This document shows positions 22,294 through 27,121 of a stretch of DNA of 27,121 nt, piece by piece. This stretch comes from a virus. The stretch lies in IMG/VR virus record IMGVR_UViG_3300044614_000782, positions 1-27,121 of that record. One strand, given 5' to 3'. The position numbers and the translations under genes were made by a program. The stretch's first letter is position 1, and each line of letters begins with the position of its first letter. The notes below the pieces were generated by a model that was not told where the DNA came from, made no database searches, and worked only from the letters and a program-made list of their open reading frames with translations.

Positions 22294-22707
22294 ATGCAAA
22301 TTGAATTACTACTCCCCGAGAAGGCGGTAGACGTCTGGCCTCTCGTTAAGGAGCCTCTTCAGAAAGCACTTGATCATGGTCAAGGCGAAAGTAAGCTGAT
22401 TGATTACCTCAATGGTATCTTGAATTATCAAGTTCAACTATGGGTAATTCACAACGAAGGTAATCTTCGTGGAGTAGTACTAACTAAATTCATTCAGTAC
22501 TCTCGACATAAGACTCTACATGTAATTGGTCTGTCAGGAGAAAACTTTAATGAATGGGTTCATTTGTACCCTGCCATTGAAGACTTCGCAAAGAATAATG
22601 GATGTGTAGCTATCGAAACTTGGGGCCGTCCGGGTTGGTCTAAGACCCTACCTAAAGTACTCCCCGGTTTCGAGCTAGCCTACCACGTAATGCGTAAATC
22701 GCTATAA
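22294..22707 (+). CDS. GNAT-like small protein, T7 gp13-like position (137 aa)
   Basis: The start is directly after the preceding stop (TAA ATG), with GAGG in the upstream gene. The fold pattern is beta-alpha with GNAT-like features: hydrophobic strand plus VQLWVIHNEGNLRGVVLTKF, helix region NEWVHLYPAIEDFAKNNGCV, strand IETWGRPGW and final FELAYHVMRKSL. Its length (137) and location before internal virion genes match T7 gp13 (about 138 aa), which is needed for internal core assembly and is also GNAT-related. Acetyl-transfer residues are not clearly conserved, so a structural role is as likely as an enzymatic one. Confidence 0.62.
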   Translation: MQIELLLPEKAVDVWPLVKEPLQKALDHGQGESKLIDYLNGILNYQVQLWVIHNEGNLRGVVLTKFIQYSRHKTLHVIGLSGENFNEWVHLYPAIEDFAKNNGCVAIETWGRPGWSKTLPKVLPGFELAYHVMRKSL

Positions 22708-22719
22708 TAAGGAGTTCCT

Positions 22720-23406
22720 ATGCTAAAGGGACAAAAGATTCTCTCTAAAAGATGGAAAGGTGGTAGTGTTCCTACAGTGGACTCCATTCCCGCTTGGGCA
22801 CGTCCCTATATTGAAGCCGCCGCAGGTCAAACACAAAACGAATTTAATATTGGTAACCTTGGTAACGTAGCTGATACTAATCCGCTACTACAAACAGCCT
22901 TCGGCTCTGGTGCTCAAGCTATTGGTGATACTGCTAATCGTAATCTTGGTGCTCTTACAGGGCAACAAACACGACTAGAAGGTATGGCTACTCAAGGAGC
23001 TTATGACCCAGCCGCTCTTAAAGATAAAGCTATCCTAGAAGCTGACATGAAAACAGCTGAACTAGGACGTCGTTATGGGGCTGGTGGTACTCTAGGTAGC
23101 GCTCGCCAAATGGTAGAAATGGGTGCTAACAATGCTGCAACACGAGCTCAGTTCGCTACTATTGACCGTGATATGTTTCAACAGAACTTTGAAAACCGCC
23201 TACGTGCTGAACAAGGTATTGGTGCTAACGTACAAGGTAGTACTGGTGTTGCTGAAGGTGCTGCTAAAGCATTCTCTTCACTTGGAGCACAAGCTCGTGG
23301 TATTGAACAAGAGTCTGGTGATGCTGCTTGGCAAGCTCTACAACGATATGCTTCAACTACATTTGGTAATCCTGCCCGTCAACAACAGCAAGCTGGAGGT
23401 AAGTAA
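22720..23406 (+). CDS. Putative internal virion protein (228 aa)
   Basis: AAGGAG precedes ATG 22720. The product is Ala/Gln/Gly-rich with alpha helices (AATRAQFATIDRDMFQQNFE, RLRAEQGIGANVQGSTGVAE) and a basic N-terminus (MLKGQKILSKRWKGG). Such compositions occur in ejection proteins that leave the head and cross the envelope. By position it corresponds to T7 gp14 (about 196 aa), but homology is not visible to me. It is followed after two bases by the next internal protein gene. Confidence 0.6.
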   Translation: MLKGQKILSKRWKGGSVPTVDSIPAWARPYIEAAAGQTQNEFNIGNLGNVADTNPLLQTAFGSGAQAIGDTANRNLGALTGQQTRLEGMATQGAYDPAALKDKAILEADMKTAELGRRYGAGGTLGSARQMVEMGANNAATRAQFATIDRDMFQQNFENRLRAEQGIGANVQGSTGVAEGAAKAFSSLGAQARGIEQESGDAAWQALQRYASTTFGNPARQQQQAGGK

Positions 23407-23408
23407 TT

Positions 23409-24317
23409 ATGGCCTTCGACTTTGATAAGCCGTGGCAATGGGGTAATACCGGTGTTCAACAACAAACACCTAACGTTCTACAACCGGCAGCTGATGCTGG
23501 TATGCCCGCTCCTGTTCAAATGCAGCAAGGACCGCTTGGTCAGCTACAACAAAAGGCTACTAATATGGCCGTCGACGGTGCTGTTGGTGGTGTCGTAGAC
23601 TATATGAAACAGGCCCCTATTGAGAAGACTTTGCAAGCCGCTGGTGGTGCATTCGATGCTGCTTCTGTAGCTGCAATGGATGGTGCTACTTCAGCCGCTG
23701 CCTCTGGTATTCCGAGTCTAGCTGGTGTAAGTAATCCTGCTATGGCAGCTATTGGTGGTGCCCTTAAAGGTGAATATGATCAAGCTGCAGGAGCCGCTCT
23801 AGGTGCTGTGGCAGGTTCTACATTTGGTCCTGTGGGTACTTTCATTGGCTCTAAACTAGGTGGTGTAGCTGGTGATAGTGTTGGTAGTATCTTTGGATTC
23901 CAAAATGGAACACCTAATGTTGGTGGTAAAGGCATGTCTCCTGCTATGGGTCAAATGAATATTGGTCCTAAACCAATTCCATCTGGTAGCTTTATTTCTA
24001 AAGGCTCTAGCGCGCCTACCCAATACTTTTCAGAGCTATCACCCTTCGACCCAGCTGCTATTGGTCGTTCTAGGATTGCTTCTACTCCGGGTGTTCGTGG
24101 TAGTGGCGGTAAAGGTAGTGGTACTGCACCAGTTGTTCCGGTAGCCCCTGCTGCTCCTGCACAACCTACTTATAATGGTACGCCTATCTATCAACCACCA
24201 TCGCTACCCATTCCCGGAACTATGCTACAACGTAGTCCTGACCAAATGCCTTCATGGCAAGGTGGCGCCATTGGTTGGGTTGATCCTATGGCGACTAATC
24301 TTGGTGGTCAAGGTTAA
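23409..24317 (+). CDS. Putative internal virion / ejection protein (302 aa)
   Basis: GGAGG of the previous gene's last codons precedes ATG 23409. The product is Gly/Ala/Pro-rich. Residues about 97-166 form a hydrophobic, glycine-zipper-like stretch (AALGAVAGSTFGPVGTFIGS; KLGGVAGDSVGSIFGF) that could insert into or form pores in a membrane. The C-terminal third is Pro-rich (VVPVAPAAPAQPTYNGTPI). Glycine-zipper proteins are used by phages to cross the inner membrane during DNA delivery. Role inferred from composition and context. Confidence 0.6.
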   Translation: MAFDFDKPWQWGNTGVQQQTPNVLQPAADAGMPAPVQMQQGPLGQLQQKATNMAVDGAVGGVVDYMKQAPIEKTLQAAGGAFDAASVAAMDGATSAAASGIPSLAGVSNPAMAAIGGALKGEYDQAAGAALGAVAGSTFGPVGTFIGSKLGGVAGDSVGSIFGFQNGTPNVGGKGMSPAMGQMNIGPKPIPSGSFISKGSSAPTQYFSELSPFDPAAIGRSRIASTPGVRGSGGKGSGTAPVVPVAPAAPAQPTYNGTPIYQPPSLPIPGTMLQRSPDQMPSWQGGAIGWVDPMATNLGGQG

Positions 24318-24342
24318 TACACATATTTAAAGGAGATCCCTA

Positions 24343-27121
24343 ATGGGTCCACTAGCCCTTGTTGGTAAAGAGAAGCGAGAAACCGCCAAGCTCTTCGCCG
24401 ATGAAGCTCGTAAAGAACAGCTTCATAAAATTAAAGTAGCCACAGCGCTAGCTAAAGCTGAGAAGGACGGGATCCCTGTAACCAAGGTCCTAGCCCAAAA
24501 CAAAGCACCACTAGCTCCCTCTAAACCTACTAATCCCGAAGCAGGTCCAGGTGACAAAGTACCTGCACTACTAACTCCGGGTGAAGCAGTTATTCCTGCT
24601 CCTGTAGCTCAAAACCCTGCTTATAAAGGTATCATTGAAGGTCTTGTTCAAAAAGGCCGTGAGATGAACGACTATATTCGTTCTATGACGCCGCCTCTAG
24701 GTAGTGGCATGGCCGAAAGTGCTCGTCAAGCTATTAGTGGTCGTCAAAAACAAATTGATTCTACAGTTGATAATGCTACACGAGGATTCCAAAGTGGAAC
24801 AACTAAAGTCAAAGATCCTACAATGGCGGAGCGAGCTGCTGAAGCTATTCGACAGCTTTTTCCAACCCCTCCTTTGGGTTCTGGAGCTGCAGCTCAGGCT
24901 CGCCAAAAGGTATCAGGACGTCAAAAACAAATTGACGACGCTGTTGACAAAGCAGTAAAAGGCTATCAAGACGGTACAACAGGTGTTACACTAACAGACG
25001 AAGATGTTGTTCGTCGGGAATCAGGTGGCAACCCTTTGGCCCGAAACCCCAACAGTTCTGCTACGGGCCTCTATCAAATGGTGGACGCAGCAAGGAAGGA
25101 CGTAGAAAAACGTCGTCCTGAATTGAAGGGGTCTGACTTCCGTAAGCCAGAAGTTCAGCTTGAATATCGTAATACTTATAAAGATATCCTTGCAGAGCGT
25201 CTTAAAGCAGATGGTATTGAACCCACACCTGATAACATTAATCGTGCTTGGGTAGTTGGTCCTGCTGGATTTAAGAAAGTAGCAGCTGCAGATCCAAATG
25301 CGCCTCTCGAAAAGATTCTTGGTCCTAAAGTTACAAGCATTAATCCTAATCTACAAGGGAAAACTGCAGGTCAGTTTATTGCTGATCCAGATCCTTACAG
25401 TAGATCTGGTGGTACTCAATCGGTAGTAGTCCCACTAGCTGGTGATGGGACTCGTCCTATGACTGAAGCTGAAGAAGCTGCCGCTGCTAGAGCTGCTGTT
25501 ACAGGTCAGTGGGGCCGCCGAGGTGCTCGTCAACGAGGTCAACCAGAACCTAATCTTGGCCCTCTAGTTCCGCCTAATCCACCGATCCCTGAGGGACGTA
25601 CTCCTCCTAACCGAGTAGTACAAGGCGAAACCTTTACAGGTAACAATCCTGATGTAATCCGTTCAGCTATCCCTGCTCCAGCAAACGTGCCTAATACTCC
25701 TCTTCCTCGAACAGAAGTTACTAGCGCACCTATCCCTACAGTAGATGCTTCTACTATTCCTTATGTGCAGCGTGTTGAAGATGACAATCAACAACTACCT
25801 GCTCCTGTAGCGGCCCGACTAGAGAATCTAGATCGTGCTAATGCTGATGCGTCTACTCAAGAAGCTCTTGCTCGACTACAAGCAAGTCCTCCACCTCCGG
25901 GTGTAGATCCTACTAAATGGCTTGCTGATGGGTTTGCTAAGATCTATGGACCTACAGGACTCTTTAACGAGCGTGAACTACTTAAGTTTGCTGTACTAGC
26001 AGCTGGTGGTGTTATGACTGGTGTCCCTACTGGTCGTGCTATTCGCTATGCAGGTAATCAAGCTATGGCTTCTGCTGAAAACCGTTATAACCAGCAGGTC
26101 CAAGCAGAAACTGCTCAACGAGCTGCTGAGAGTGCTGATGAACGTCGTCGGCGCCTTGAGATGGAACGTCTACGGGCTCAGTCTGCTATTGAACGAGACA
26201 AAGATTCTCGTGAACGTCTACAAACGCTAGAGACAGACTTTAATAGGTATCTATCTGAAGCTGTACCTGAAGTGCATGGTAAAGCTCAAGAACTATTTGT
26301 TGCTGCTCGTCAAGCTAAGACATTCCAAGAACGTGAGGCTGCTTACCAAGCCGGTATTCAGCTGCTAGCTCAAAACCCTCGTCCTAAAGGGACGGAAAAT
26401 CGAGCGGTATCTGTTAAGAGTTTTATTAATGAAGATGACGGCCTACCTGTTCTTGGTTATACCGATCCCAAAGGTAATTTCTTTATTCGAGACAAACAAA
26501 CTGGTGACTATCTACCTGCTCCTAAAGGAACAAGCCTGATTGAGCCTAGTGAGTTTGATCGCCGTAATAAAGAGATTGAAAATTCTGTTGTTAAGCGTCT
26601 AACTGAAAAGCTAGATCGTAGGGATAGTAAAGGTAAACCTGTTGTCCAAGGCTTTGATCCTAAACAACGAGCTGAGTCGCTAGCAGTGGAAGCACTACGA
26701 CTACGAGAAACAATGGGTTTCAACATCCCACCTCGTCAGTTTGCTTCTATTGTTGAAAACGCTGTTGACCTCATTGGTGAGGAAATTAATTCAGGTAAAT
26801 CCCGAGTTGATCAAATCAACGCTGAAGGTTTCCGTCGTATTGTCTACGGCAATGCTGTTATTGAAACTCGTAAGGCATCTAGTGACCTCTACAAAACTAA
26901 AGACGAAAAGGGTAATACCAAACGTCCGGGTGTAGAAGCTATTGCTGCTTTCGGTGATGCTATCCAGGGTGCTGAACGTATCCCCGGTATGCAAGGTCGT
27001 TCTAAAGCTGAGATCATTTCAAAGCTCGAAGAACAGTATCAAGCAATGCCAGCAGACAAGAAGAAAGTATATGAGGCGCAAGCCAAAGCAAGACCCGGTT
27101 ACACACCATTCCTGTTGTGGG
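24343..27121 (+). CDS. Large internal virion protein with lytic transglycosylase domain (partial)
   Basis: AAAGGAGAT precedes ATG 24343; 926 codons are open to the right edge with no stop, so the end is missing. Residues 119-154 and 178-213 form two similar repeats (LGSGMAESARQAISGRQKQI versus LGSGAAAQARQKVSGRQKQI). A soluble lytic transglycosylase-like domain follows (about 218-345): RRESGGNP with Glu226 as the expected catalytic acid, then SATGLYQM (239-246), as in SLT enzymes. A Pro-rich linker and a long helical charged region with coiled coil (about 550-640) come next. It resembles T7 gp16 in role: cutting peptidoglycan during DNA entry and forming the internal core. The domain here is internal, not at the extreme N-terminus. 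Confidence 0.82.
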   Translation, partial: MGPLALVGKEKRETAKLFADEARKEQLHKIKVATALAKAEKDGIPVTKVLAQNKAPLAPSKPTNPEAGPGDKVPALLTPGEAVIPAPVAQNPAYKGIIEGLVQKGREMNDYIRSMTPPLGSGMAESARQAISGRQKQIDSTVDNATRGFQSGTTKVKDPTMAERAAEAIRQLFPTPPLGSGAAAQARQKVSGRQKQIDDAVDKAVKGYQDGTTGVTLTDEDVVRRESGGNPLARNPNSSATGLYQMVDAARKDVEKRRPELKGSDFRKPEVQLEYRNTYKDILAERLKADGIEPTPDNINRAWVVGPAGFKKVAAADPNAPLEKILGPKVTSINPNLQGKTAGQFIADPDPYSRSGGTQSVVVPLAGDGTRPMTEAEEAAAARAAVTGQWGRRGARQRGQPEPNLGPLVPPNPPIPEGRTPPNRVVQGETFTGNNPDVIRSAIPAPANVPNTPLPRTEVTSAPIPTVDASTIPYVQRVEDDNQQLPAPVAARLENLDRANADASTQEALARLQASPPPPGVDPTKWLADGFAKIYGPTGLFNERELLKFAVLAAGGVMTGVPTGRAIRYAGNQAMASAENRYNQQVQAETAQRAAESADERRRRLEMERLRAQSAIERDKDSRERLQTLETDFNRYLSEAVPEVHGKAQELFVAARQAKTFQEREAAYQAGIQLLAQNPRPKGTENRAVSVKSFINEDDGLPVLGYTDPKGNFFIRDKQTGDYLPAPKGTSLIEPSEFDRRNKEIENSVVKRLTEKLDRRDSKGKPVVQGFDPKQRAESLAVEALRLRETMGFNIPPRQFASIVENAVDLIGEEINSGKSRVDQINAEGFRRIVYGNAVIETRKASSDLYKTKDEKGNTKRPGVEAIAAFGDAIQGAERIPGMQGRSKAEIISKLEEQYQAMPADKKKVYEAQAKARPGYTPFLLW

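Noticed and set aside
1-27121. Prophage integration module, att sites or insertion sequences
   Set aside because: No integrase, transposase, terminal inverted repeats or tRNA gene was seen in the window.

Overview
The window is part of the genome of a tailed double-stranded DNA phage, most likely with podovirus (short-tailed) morphology and a Gram-negative host. The evidence is a nearly complete virion-assembly and lysis module: terminase large subunit, portal, scaffold, SU10/DUF5309-type major capsid protein, connector, tail spike, 3-TM holin, GH108 muramidase, nozzle-like protein, and internal virion proteins including a transglycosylase. No integrase, repressor, RNA polymerase, tRNA, insertion sequence or CRISPR array is visible. 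The host genus cannot be read from the sequence. The GH108/3-TM-holin pair and a capsid gene unusually rich in TCG serine codons suggest a GC-rich proteobacterium (inference).

Layout. Positions 1-2993, minus strand: ten tightly packed small genes, some overlapping or a few bases apart, none with a secure function. They are visibly more GC-rich than the structural genes. Inside this operon, directly after the stop codon of its first gene (2649-2993), the minus strand encodes what looks like a complete type II hammerhead self-cleaving ribozyme (2590-2646). All conserved core nucleotides are present, stems I and III close well, and there is a GUC cleavage triplet. It should cut the polycistronic early transcript between the first gene and the rest. 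Positions 2994-3269: a non-coding divergent region with several small inverted repeats. From 3270 to the end, plus strand: terminase; an Ig-like small protein, a collagen-like fibre and a further structural protein (4938-7045); portal (7327-9555); two small helical proteins; scaffold; major capsid protein, followed by a strong terminator (12602-12638); connector genes (12661-14138); a 1136-residue pectate-lyase-type spike and an accessory adhesin (14153-18340), followed by a second terminator (18342-18379); a lysis cassette (18406-19625); nozzle and fibre-like proteins (19637-22293); and internal virion proteins (22294-end). The last gene is cut by the window edge.

How it works together: terminase pumps DNA through the portal into a shell built on the scaffold and capsid protein. 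The connector and nozzle close the head and form the short tail. The collagen fibre, spike and adhesins bind and possibly degrade surface glycans. The internal proteins, one with a lytic-transglycosylase domain, are probably ejected to open the cell wall. Holin and muramidase end the cycle. The order portal, scaffold, capsid, adaptor, nozzle, GNAT-sized protein, internal proteins parallels T7 genes 8 to 16, but with fibres and lysis genes inserted between connector and nozzle.

The observation most worth pursuing is the hammerhead ribozyme. It rests on direct base-by-base reading of the minus strand; activity has not been shown.
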